NCBI RefSeq assembly: GCF_015711645.1 | Contig: NZ_JABTEX010000001.1 | Coordinates: forward strand, 186,001-250,000 | Reading direction: 5' to 3' | Length of the DNA stretch: 64,000 nt | Origin: Planomonospora sp. ID82291 | Lineage (GTDB): Bacteria; Actinomycetota; Actinomycetes; Streptosporangiales; Streptosporangiaceae | Shown: positions 17,161 through 24,460 of the stretch, in pieces | How positions within the stretch are numbered: the stretch's first letter is position 1 | Layout: each line of letters begins with the position of its first letter | Program-made: the position numbers and the translations under genes | Notes under the pieces: generated by a model | Told to the model about the DNA's origin: nothing | Database searches by the model: none | The model's input: the letters and a program-made list of their open reading frames with translations, nothing else

Positions 17161-19495
17161 TTTCCATCGGCTCGCCGGCGCCGCCCTCAGTGCCGTATCG
17201 GTATCCAATGGATACGAACTTTCATGGTTCGGCGAGGTTGTGGACGAGATTCGTCCGCTGCCAGACGAGGGGATGATGCGAGAGGCGACGGCGTCATTCA
17301 TCGGCCGACTGCTCTACAGAGGTTTCTATCTATTCGGATGGCCACAACGAGATCTGTCGGCATTCCGTGAATCCATGCTGGAGGGCTCGCCCTCGACCCG
17401 GTCAGCACGGTTCATCAACGCGGCTGTCTACACCGCTCGTCACATCGCTTCCTCCACCGTGCGACGTCCACTCGAGAAATTCTACGGTGAGCCCGCAATC
17501 GAACTGGACGGAGCAAAGGTCCAGATCGCCCTGCCTCAGCCTCAGGATCGCTCTCGCCCGGATTGGATCGAGGTGCAGATCCCTGGTATCTCACTCACCA
17601 GGTCTCCGGGCTTCGTTCTGTTCCGGAGCCCGCATGGGCAGCCGGGCTCCGACGGTCAGCGGCTCGTCCGTCTCTACTGGAATGTGACCGCCGTCGGTGC
17701 GCTTGAACTGATCACGCTTCTCACCCGCGAACTCGACGGGCGGGGCATGCGTTACCAGTTCAAAGTCGTGCACTCCGATACGGACTGGCCTGAACGCGCT
17801 GACACCGGCGTCCTCTACATCGGTCACCGTGATCTCCTGAGCGCATGGACGGGTCTAGGGGAGGTGCACGACCGGCTTCTGCCAAGAATGCGGCCGTACA
17901 TCCCCGCGTTGACGTGTCGTATTGGTTTGGGCCTCGGCCTAGCGGAAGATCCAGGAAACGGAGACAGTTACGGCATGTTCGTGTGTGACACGCTCGCCGA
18001 CGGGCTGATGCGCGCACACGCCGACGGGTCAGTCGACCTTGAACGACGATTGATGCACGTTACGGACGTGTTTACGCGCAAGGGGAGGTCACTCGGCCGG
18101 CCGTATGCCGGAGAAGAGGTGGCGCGCACCGTCGTAGACCCTCTGCTCGGTATCGATTTCTCCCTGACATCCCGGCGGGCGACACCGCCCACATCTACGG
18201 TCCGGCCAAAAGCGCCGACCGACGACATGCTGATCGAACACGCCGACCGACTTGCCCAGCGGATCGCCCATGACGCCTTGTGGCACAGCGGTCGATGCAA
18301 TTGGCTCAAGCCTCGTCCTGACTCGCAAGGGCGCGACGGCTGGGTTCCCATGGCGGCAGATCTCTACGGCGGCACCGCTGGAATAGCCTTGTTCTTCGCG
18401 TACCTCGCCGCCGCCACCGGTGATCGTTCGTACACCGATCTCGCCGCAGCCGCGTCCCGCCAAGCACTCGCCACTGCCACGTCTCTCTCTGGCGTCGGCC
18501 TGTACAGTGGCATGTCAGGGGTCGGCCTCACGGCCGCCCTGGTGGGACACGTGGTGGGCGAACCGGCACTTCTCGCGGACGGGTTCGAACTGGTCAGCCG
18601 ATCCGCGAAACGAGCACTCGAAGCTGACGGTCCAATGCCTTTCGACGTGGTCGACGGGTTGGCCGGCGCCCTGATTGCCCTGGTCGGAGCACACGCGCTC
18701 GGAAGCCCCGACAGCATCGAACTGGCCGGCCCGATGGGCACGTTGCTGATGAGCCTGAGCGTCACAGACCGGTCGGGTGGCCTGTACTGGCTCGACTCGG
18801 CCCGTGGTGACACCATGGGATTCATCGGATTCGCTCACGGCGCATCCGGCTGTGCGCTCGCCCTGGCGGAGCTGGGACACGCAATCTGTGATCCGACCTT
18901 CCTCGAAGCTGCGGAACGGGCATGCCAGTACGAACGCTCCTGGTATGACGAGGTGGCGGGAAACTGGCGGGACGTCCGATCCATCCAGGAACGCGGCGCG
19001 GTGGAGAACCCCATACTGGGACCCGACGTCCACCGGTACGACTGGTGCTACGGCGCGCCTGGCATCGCCCTCAGCCGTACCGGATTGCTCTTGGACAGCG
19101 ACCGGGTATCCACCGAGGTGGCCGACGACGCTCATATTGGCTTCACCAAGGCGAAGTCCGCCGGCGAATCCTTTCCCCGACTGGTGCACGACGTATGCGT
19201 CTGCCATGGCGCTGCCGGTATCGCGGAGATCCTGTCCTTCGCCCCCGAGGATCCCGCCGTCAGCGACCATCCACGGACAGCGCGCACCCTCACCCACCAT
19301 GCGCTGCTCTCCCATCATGATGACCTGACGTGGCCGGGCGGGTATGGCCTGATGCTCGGTGCGGCCGGAGTCGGCATGGCCGCCCTCCGCCGAGTCGACC
19401 CCACAATCGTCTCGCCCCTGCTTCTCCTCCCACATCGATACAGCCAGACGAAGCCAGGAGAGCACGGCATCAGAGTTCTTCCCCCGAGGAGGTAG
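17144..19495 (+). CDS. HopA1-like lyase fused to LanC-like cyclase
   Basis: A 783-aa bifunctional protein. About residues 50-330 resemble the HopA1/LxmY lyase family (GFYLFGWP, PGFVLFRS, RLYWNVTAVGALELI, ALTCRIGLGLGLAED, MFVCDTLADGL), which removes phosphate from pSer/pThr to give dehydro residues. About residues 365-770 are a LanC-type alpha/alpha barrel with repeated GG motifs: YGGTAGIALF, YSGMSGVGL, DGLAGALIAL, GFAHGASGCAL. The zinc ligands are visible as Cys635 (DWCYGAPG) and Cys687-His688 (VCHGAAG), with His565 as candidate acid/base. The domains are normally separate proteins. The start overlaps the kinase end, so the two are translationally coupled. Ring formation by the C-terminal half is inferred. 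Confidence 0.8.
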   Translation: MMSMTDFHRLAGAALSAVSVSNGYELSWFGEVVDEIRPLPDEGMMREATASFIGRLLYRGFYLFGWPQRDLSAFRESMLEGSPSTRSARFINAAVYTARHIASSTVRRPLEKFYGEPAIELDGAKVQIALPQPQDRSRPDWIEVQIPGISLTRSPGFVLFRSPHGQPGSDGQRLVRLYWNVTAVGALELITLLTRELDGRGMRYQFKVVHSDTDWPERADTGVLYIGHRDLLSAWTGLGEVHDRLLPRMRPYIPALTCRIGLGLGLAEDPGNGDSYGMFVCDTLADGLMRAHADGSVDLERRLMHVTDVFTRKGRSLGRPYAGEEVARTVVDPLLGIDFSLTSRRATPPTSTVRPKAPTDDMLIEHADRLAQRIAHDALWHSGRCNWLKPRPDSQGRDGWVPMAADLYGGTAGIALFFAYLAAATGDRSYTDLAAAASRQALATATSLSGVGLYSGMSGVGLTAALVGHVVGEPALLADGFELVSRSAKRALEADGPMPFDVVDGLAGALIALVGAHALGSPDSIELAGPMGTLLMSLSVTDRSGGLYWLDSARGDTMGFIGFAHGASGCALALAELGHAICDPTFLEAAERACQYERSWYDEVAGNWRDVRSIQERGAVENPILGPDVHRYDWCYGAPGIALSRTGLLLDSDRVSTEVADDAHIGFTKAKSAGESFPRLVHDVCVCHGAAGIAEILSFAPEDPAVSDHPRTARTLTHHALLSHHDDLTWPGGYGLMLGAAGVGMAALRRVDPTIVSPLLLLPHRYSQTKPGEHGIRVLPPRR

Positions 19496-19498
19496 TCC

Positions 19499-19822
19499 GT
19501 GGAAAATGAGAGAGATGAGCAGCGCTTCGACCTGCCCGCCCTCATGGCTCAGCTTGAGCGCTCCATGTCCGGCGTGCGAGGGATAGATGAGTTCGTAGGG
19601 GCCGGTGCGGCATTCGTGAAGGGCGAAGAACAGGACATCGAAACGACCGTCGAACGGATGATGTCTTTCTTCGACGGGGAGGTCGGCGGATACTCAACTG
19701 AGCGCCAGCGGCTGGTTCTGCTCGCGCAGACCATGCGGAAGCGCGCTGGCGGCGTCCCGATCTTCATGTTGACGTTTACGACCTGCAGCGAGGTACTGTC
19801 CTGCTCGTATGCGTGCTGTTGA
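19499..19822 (+). CDS. Lanthipeptide-type precursor peptide 3 (divergent)
   Basis: A 107-aa peptide starting at GTG 19499 with AGGAGG immediately upstream, inside the end of the synthetase gene. The leader keeps the shared pattern (GIDEFVGAGAAFVKGEE, MMSFFDGE, ERQRLVLLAQT). The tail lacks the Cys-Gly-Trp found in precursors 1 and 2, has one extra residue, and is hydrophobic (VPIFMLTFTT) before the conserved block CSEVLSCSYACC. It has four Cys and six Ser/Thr. It probably gives a structurally different product, or acts as the second component of a multi-peptide system; that is speculation. Confidence 0.77.
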   Translation: MENERDEQRFDLPALMAQLERSMSGVRGIDEFVGAGAAFVKGEEQDIETTVERMMSFFDGEVGGYSTERQRLVLLAQTMRKRAGGVPIFMLTFTTCSEVLSCSYACC

Positions 19823-20104
19823 AGCACCTCCCTGATCTCGAACGGCATTTCTCCACGGACCCTACCTCCGCGGCGCTCCGACGCTGAGCAGAGACGGCAG
19901 AGGTCACCGCCGCCTCCGATGGTGACCAGTGAACCGGTCGGCGATGCGTGACCGGCAGTACGTTGAACGGATCCCTTACCGGAACGCGGGCGAGAACTCC
20001 GATCAAGGTCCCCGACTCCGCACCGCTTCCGATGGACCTTGAATAGACTCAGTAGGCGTCCCCCGTCCTTTCCGCTCACGACGATAGCTGAATACGACAC
20101 CGCA
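19823..20104. other. Gene-free stretch between precursor 3 and the ABC exporter
   Basis: About 280 bp with no supported gene. No convincing terminator or Shine-Dalgarno was found. A TACGAC hexamer 6 nt before the ATPase start could be a -10 for a leaderless message, which would let the exporter be transcribed separately from the biosynthetic genes. Confidence 0.35.
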
Positions 20105-20746
20105 ATGGACACATCGACAACACCAGACCTACTGCACATATCGGGCATCAGCAAGTTCTATTCCAATTCCCCCATCCTGAAAAACATCAGCTTCTCCCTG
20201 CTCCCCGGCGAGGCCCTGGCGGTCATTGGACCCAACGGTTCCGGGAAGACGACGCTGCTGAAATGCGTTGCGGGGATAGAGGGCATCGACGAAGGCGTGA
20301 TCACGCTGAGCGGCAAAGAAGTCCGCGAATCGGATCCGGCCGTTCGCGCCGCGATGGCCTGCCTGCTCGACGACGCCGACTATTTCCCAGATCTCTCGGT
20401 GATCGACCACCTCACGCTCTATGCCTGGGCGCACGGCGCGGCGGATCCCGATGGAGTGGTCGAGTCCGTCATGCACGAACTGGATCTCCGCACGGCGGCG
20501 GATCAGCTTCCGATCACCCTGTCCAGCGGACAGCGCCATCGGCTCGGCCTCGCGTCCTGCCTCGTGCGTCCACGCCGTGTCCTTCTTCTCGATGAGCCGG
20601 AGCAGCGACTGGATGCCAAGGGACGGGCCTGGCTGACCTCACGATTTCAAGCAGAGAAGGCCGCCGGTGTCGGCATACTTTTCTCCTCCCATGACCCCGA
20701 ATTGATCGATGCGACGGCTGACCGGATCATCGAGGTGCCGGCGTGA
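20105..20746 (+). CDS. ABC transporter ATP-binding protein of the peptide cluster
   Basis: A 213-aa ATPase with Walker A GPNGSGKTT, a Q-loop region replaced by LLDDADYFPDLS, signature LSSGQRHRLGLAS, Walker B RVLLLDEPEQRLD and switch SSHD. The signature (LSSGQ) matches other small exporter and immunity ATPases. ATG 20105 is taken because the ABC fold begins shortly after; there is no Shine-Dalgarno. It overlaps the permease gene by 4 bp (20743-20746). The pair probably exports the modified peptide or protects the producer. No peptidase C39 domain is present, so it cannot remove the leader. Confidence 0.85.
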   Translation: MDTSTTPDLLHISGISKFYSNSPILKNISFSLLPGEALAVIGPNGSGKTTLLKCVAGIEGIDEGVITLSGKEVRESDPAVRAAMACLLDDADYFPDLSVIDHLTLYAWAHGAADPDGVVESVMHELDLRTAADQLPITLSSGQRHRLGLASCLVRPRRVLLLDEPEQRLDAKGRAWLTSRFQAEKAAGVGILFSSHDPELIDATADRIIEVPA

Positions 20747-22164
20747 CGATCGCCAGTGTCCGGCAGGCCGTTCCGCGGTCCGGTGAACTTCGCAAAAAGA
20801 TACGATCCAAAAAACCGAGGCGCTCCGCGGGTTACATTCTGTCCGCGCTGATCGAACGTGGACTCTACGTCACGATTCTGGGGGGTCTGGTCCTGGAGAT
20901 CGTTCGCGCAGGGCTCGGGCGAGCCGATCATGGTGCCACGGCGTTTGATGCCTCCAGGATGCCTCTGGTACAGCTGACGGCCGCCGTGGTCTCGATTTTG
21001 TGCCTGGTATTCTTCGCCAAGACATTGCTGGCGTTCGGCCCCCTGTACGTCGGAGCTCCGGCACGCGTCTGGATACTCAGCACTCCGGTCGACAGAGCTG
21101 GCCTACTCGTCGGCCGCCTCGCCGCCGCCGTGTCGATCGGTGCGGTCACATCCGCCGCACTCGGCATCGCCTTTCTCGCGATGACTCGCCTTGCGGTTCC
21201 TCTCGCAGCATGGCTCGCGATGTGGGCAGCGCTCGGCGTTACTGGAACGTGCGTCTGTGTCCTGGTTCAGGCGGCGGGGTACCGATCGGTGTACGCCGTC
21301 CAGCGCGGACTCAACACGGCGGTGTACACGCTCGTTGGCGTTGCGTCGGCGATCTTGATTCTGCGGTCCGGATACCTGTTGTCGAGTCTGGAGCGGGCCG
21401 GAACGGTCACGTATACGGTTTGGACGGTCGTGTCCCTGACCGCAGCCTCAATCGCATTCCGCTGCGCGTACCGTGGTCTGAGCACCCTGACGCGGGGAGC
21501 GGTGTCCTCCGGAAGCGATCTCGCGACAGCGACCCAGGTGTCCGTCCTGTCGCTGGACAGCACCTTCATCTCGTCCATCATCCTGGAACGGCGCATGCGG
21601 GCAGTGGCGCGAGTCCGGCCCGCTCCCATCAGCGGAAACCGCTTCGTCGCCTTGGTGAAGACCGATCTGGCCCGTGTGCTGCGCATGCCGACCGGCCTCT
21701 TCACCTGGGCCGCGCTGATCTCCGTGCCCTACGCCGCGCACGCCACCGGTCTGACCGCTTTCCTGCCGGCCGTGCATACGGTAGCCGGGTTCGTGGCCGT
21801 GGACAGATTGTCCGGCGGGCTCCGTATCATCGCTCGCTCATCCGCGATCCGGCGGGCCTTAGGCGGTTCGAATCACCTGCTCACTCTCGCGCATCTGGTG
21901 ATACCTGCGGCGGGCGCGGCGATCTGGTCGGCGGCGACGGCGGCATTGATCTCCGATATCTCCGTCCTGACCGCCACGGTGTCGGCCGTCGGTGCGGTTC
22001 TCGTGGCGTACCGGGTGGCAACGAGACCACCGATCGACTACAGCAGTTCTCTGATCGATTTTGGCCTGTTCGGGCCGACACCGGTCGGTCTGATCTTGCA
22101 GCTTCTCCGCGGACCCGCCCTGTTGGTCGGGCTGTCTCTCGCGCAGACGGCACTGGCGGGATGA
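20743..22164 (+). CDS. Multi-spanning ABC permease paired with the cluster ATPase
   Basis: A 473-aa integral membrane protein with about ten hydrophobic segments after a basic N-terminal tail (KKIRSKKPRR). It resembles the DUF6297-type permeases that accompany small ATPases in actinobacterial peptide clusters; that identification is from memory of the family. A central soluble loop (about residues 245-300) separates two membrane halves, which suggests a fused two-half permease. Translationally coupled to the ATPase by a 4-bp overlap. Likely role: export or self-protection for the lanthipeptide products. Confidence 0.7.
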   Translation: MTIASVRQAVPRSGELRKKIRSKKPRRSAGYILSALIERGLYVTILGGLVLEIVRAGLGRADHGATAFDASRMPLVQLTAAVVSILCLVFFAKTLLAFGPLYVGAPARVWILSTPVDRAGLLVGRLAAAVSIGAVTSAALGIAFLAMTRLAVPLAAWLAMWAALGVTGTCVCVLVQAAGYRSVYAVQRGLNTAVYTLVGVASAILILRSGYLLSSLERAGTVTYTVWTVVSLTAASIAFRCAYRGLSTLTRGAVSSGSDLATATQVSVLSLDSTFISSIILERRMRAVARVRPAPISGNRFVALVKTDLARVLRMPTGLFTWAALISVPYAAHATGLTAFLPAVHTVAGFVAVDRLSGGLRIIARSSAIRRALGGSNHLLTLAHLVIPAAGAAIWSAATAALISDISVLTATVSAVGAVLVAYRVATRPPIDYSSSLIDFGLFGPTPVGLILQLLRGPALLVGLSLAQTALAG

Positions 22165-22223
22165 CACTGACCTCTCTGTCACCTCGACCTGACCGGCGCG
22201 ATCAGCACGGCTGGCGCCTTGAG

Positions 22224-22239
22224 CCGGAGTAACCTCCGG
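22224..22239. terminator. Short bidirectional terminator-like hairpin
   Basis: CCGGAG-TAAC-CTCCGG between the convergent permease and methyltransferase genes, followed on the plus strand by a pyrimidine-rich run. It is a plausible shared terminator. Confidence 0.45.
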
Positions 22240-22248
22240 ATTTCTCCT

Positions 22249-23250
22249 TCAATACAGTTCGAGCACCATTCGAGTAGGGGCACGATCCACCCGTGCGACG
22301 CTCAACCCTGCTTCGGCAGCCAATATCGAGATGTCCTCGACAGTTCTATCCGGATTTTCCATGGCAGCCTCCAGCCAGAGCGCCATCGCGGTGTCTGCTC
22401 GTTGGAGGTGTTCCGTCAAACAGACCTCGGAAACCAGGATTCTTCCGTCTTTCCCGGCGGCGTCGGCACAATTTCGCAGCAACCGGACCGCGCTGGCATC
22501 GTCCCAGTCGGCGAGAACACTCGAGAGCACATAGACATCGGCACCTTCAGGAAGCAGGTCGAAGAAGCTCCGGCCGATAACGGTCGCTCTGTCAGACATT
22601 CCAGAGTCAGCAAAACGCTGCCGCGCCACATGAGCAAAGGCAGGAAGGTCCAAAAGAGTTGCGCACAGATCCGGATATCTGGCGAGCAGCGCCTCGACTA
22701 AAGCGCCGGTGTTGCCACCCACGTCCACGACTGTACTGGCCGTACGCCAGCACGGGTGGTCCATCAGTAGATCGACGTCGAAAGCAAGTTCCGGTTGAGA
22801 TTGCGAGGACAGCGCATCATCCGCATCCTCGAGTCCGTTGATATAGGACCATAGATCGGTACCATACATTCCATGATAAACTGATTCTCCCGTCCTCAGC
22901 GTGTGCATAAGACGGATCACGGAAAGCTCTGTCCTGCCGATGACTCCATCGATGTCCAGCTGCTCGAACGGCCATGGTGAAGTACCTTCCCGACGCAGCA
23001 CGGATCCCATATCAGTGAGATGGTAACGACCGTCTTTGAAGTCCAGGATGTTCAGGCTCACCATGTGATCCATGAGTTTCCCTAGCGGCCGGGGACGGGC
23101 GCCGGTGCATCGGGCGAGTTCCACAAGAGACTGCCCGCCCTCTCCTATATGATCGGCGATGCGGAGAGTGGCTGCCGCCCGCACGGCCATAGGAGTGACC
23201 AGATCCGCCAATGCAATAATTCGCCGGTAGAGTTCGGCGTTCACCGTCAC
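22249..23250 (-). CDS. SAM-dependent O-methyltransferase (Methyltransf_2, plant-type OMT family)
   Basis: A 333-aa enzyme with an N-terminal winged-helix dimerisation domain (LADLVTPMAVRAAATLRIADHI, then GKLMDHMVSLNIL) and a Rossmann methyltransferase domain whose SAM-binding motif is VVDVGGNTGALVEALL (about residue 180). The catalytic-base region SVLADWDD corresponds to the usual HxWxD segment but has Leu-Ala in place of the His; the Asp-Trp-Asp is intact. GTG 23250 has GGGAGG 5 nt upstream, which decides the start over a longer frame. It is convergent with the exporter genes and on the edge of the cluster. Whether it tailors the peptide or a separate small molecule is unknown. Confidence 0.8.
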   Translation of the reverse strand: MTVNAELYRRIIALADLVTPMAVRAAATLRIADHIGEGGQSLVELARCTGARPRPLGKLMDHMVSLNILDFKDGRYHLTDMGSVLRREGTSPWPFEQLDIDGVIGRTELSVIRLMHTLRTGESVYHGMYGTDLWSYINGLEDADDALSSQSQPELAFDVDLLMDHPCWRTASTVVDVGGNTGALVEALLARYPDLCATLLDLPAFAHVARQRFADSGMSDRATVIGRSFFDLLPEGADVYVLSSVLADWDDASAVRLLRNCADAAGKDGRILVSEVCLTEHLQRADTAMALWLEAAMENPDRTVEDISILAAEAGLSVARVDRAPTRMVLELY

Positions 23251-23576
23251 GGAGCCTCCCGTACCGTAAGCGCTCGACTGTGTGATGAATGTTCGGCCGG
23301 ACATAAGATACCTGGACATCAACAGCCATGCCAGGTCGAAAACCGGCGCATTCACGGCAGATCAGACACGGCGACCGTAATTCGTGATCCGTTGCGTGTT
23401 TCCGCTGGTCGCAGTGCTGAGGTGCGAGCAGCAGGAAGCCGCCGCGATCATGCCGAGGTGTGAGACAAGGCCAGAACGCGGCGGCCCTGGCCGTCAACCT
23501 CGATGACTCACGGGATAGCCGCCCACACACGCTCGAAAAAGCCTGCCAGCGGTCACATCATCCGGGGAAATGACGA
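23251..23576. other. Gene-free boundary between the methyltransferase and tRNA-Ala
   Basis: About 330 bp with no supported gene in either direction. It includes the upstream region of the methyltransferase (candidate -10 TATCTT near 23308-23313 on the minus strand). No integrase, attachment-site repeat or insertion-sequence end could be recognised, although its position between a tRNA and an accessory cluster is where one would look. Confidence 0.4.
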
Positions 23577-23610
23577 GGTCCCGCCCGATCTGAATGATCG
23601 GATGGGATCC
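23577..23610 (-). terminator. Terminator hairpin of tRNA-Ala copy A
   Basis: Imperfect stem (GGTCCCGCCCGATC against GATCGGATGGGATCC) just downstream of the tRNA on the minus strand. It is homologous to the hairpins after the other two tRNA-Ala copies. Confidence 0.65.
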
Positions 23611-23651
23611 CGTCGACGTGCTTCAGGCCGTCTCAAGAACGGCTCATGAGG

Positions 23652-23724
23652 TGGAGCTATGGGGATTCGAACCCCAGACCTCCTCCATGCCATGGAGGCG
23701 CGCTACCAGCTGCGCCATAGCCCC
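23652..23724 (-). tRNA. tRNA-Ala(GGC), copy A
   Basis: A 73-nt cloverleaf on the minus strand. The acceptor stem is GGGGCTA/TAGCTCC with discriminator A, the anticodon stem CCTCC/GGAGG with loop ATGGCAT (anticodon GGC, reading GCC/GCU), and the T-arm GGGGTTCGAATCCCC. CCA is not encoded. It is identical to copies B and C. Confidence 0.95.
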
Positions 23725-23862
23725 TCGGTGCGCACTCGGGGCGTTCACCCCGGCGGCACCACGCCAGTGTATAGGACAACCGCCCGCACCCCGTAACCGC
23801 CGGATGCGCCGGGGCGCCGGGGCGCGCGACCCGAGCGGGCGCGGACCGCGTCCGAGGCGCGA

Positions 23863-24405
23863 TCAGGCCTTCCAGCCGGGATCCCGCCCGCTGATCCCGA
23901 GGGCCCGCTCGAACGGCGGGGCACCTTCGGGCACGGCGACCTCGTCGCCGAAGACCCCGTTCTGCCGCGCCATCGGCGCCATCCCGTCGACGTAGACGAA
24001 CATGGCCTCGCCCGTCTCGACGTCCGGCTCGTAGTCCTGCCCGGTGGCCCGCGCCAGGTCCCAGCCGTGGAACACCAGGTCGCCCAGGGCCATCTGGAAC
24101 ACCACGGTCATGGGCAGCCCCATCAGCGGGCTCTCCCCCTCGAACGCCGACGGCTCGGCCCAGGCCGCGACCATGTCGCGGACGCGCTCCTCCAGCGCGG
24201 CGGGCTCGTCGTCCTGGGGCGGCACCGGTTCCTTGCGGGCCAGCGCGGCCATCATCGCCGCCACCCACGACAGGTGGCCGAGCAGGGCCCGGACGTCGTA
24301 CTCCGCGCAGGGCGTGGGCAGGCCGAGCTGGTCATCGCGGATTCCGTGCACCACGTTCATCGTGCGGTCGGCGGCACGCGAAAGCATCTCGTTCATGACC
24401 TCCAT
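23863..24405 (-). CDS. TIGR03086-family DinB/mycothiol-type metal-binding protein
   Basis: A 180-aa protein of the maleylpyruvate-isomerase/DinB-like four-helix family (TIGR03086). It has the pattern TPCAEYDVRALLGHLSWVAAM with a metal-ligand His, later FQMALGDLVFHGWDLARATG with the second His, and a short C-terminal cap. Members are thought to be mycothiol-dependent or metal-binding enzymes of unknown reaction. ATG 24405 has GTGGGG upstream; ATG 24432 and 24396 are alternatives. It is divergent from the asparagine-synthase-like gene with 55 bp between. Confidence 0.78.
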   Translation of the reverse strand: MEVMNEMLSRAADRTMNVVHGIRDDQLGLPTPCAEYDVRALLGHLSWVAAMMAALARKEPVPPQDDEPAALEERVRDMVAAWAEPSAFEGESPLMGLPMTVVFQMALGDLVFHGWDLARATGQDYEPDVETGEAMFVYVDGMAPMARQNGVFGDEVAVPEGAPPFERALGISGRDPGWKA

Positions 24406-24460
24406 CGTTCCCCACCGACCCTGGGTTGTCATGAAAAAACACGACATATGATCCAGGACC

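Noticed and set aside
22249-23355. Longer methyltransferase start at 23355
   Set aside because: The extra residues have no family match, and GTG 23250 has a strong GGGAGG at ideal spacing.
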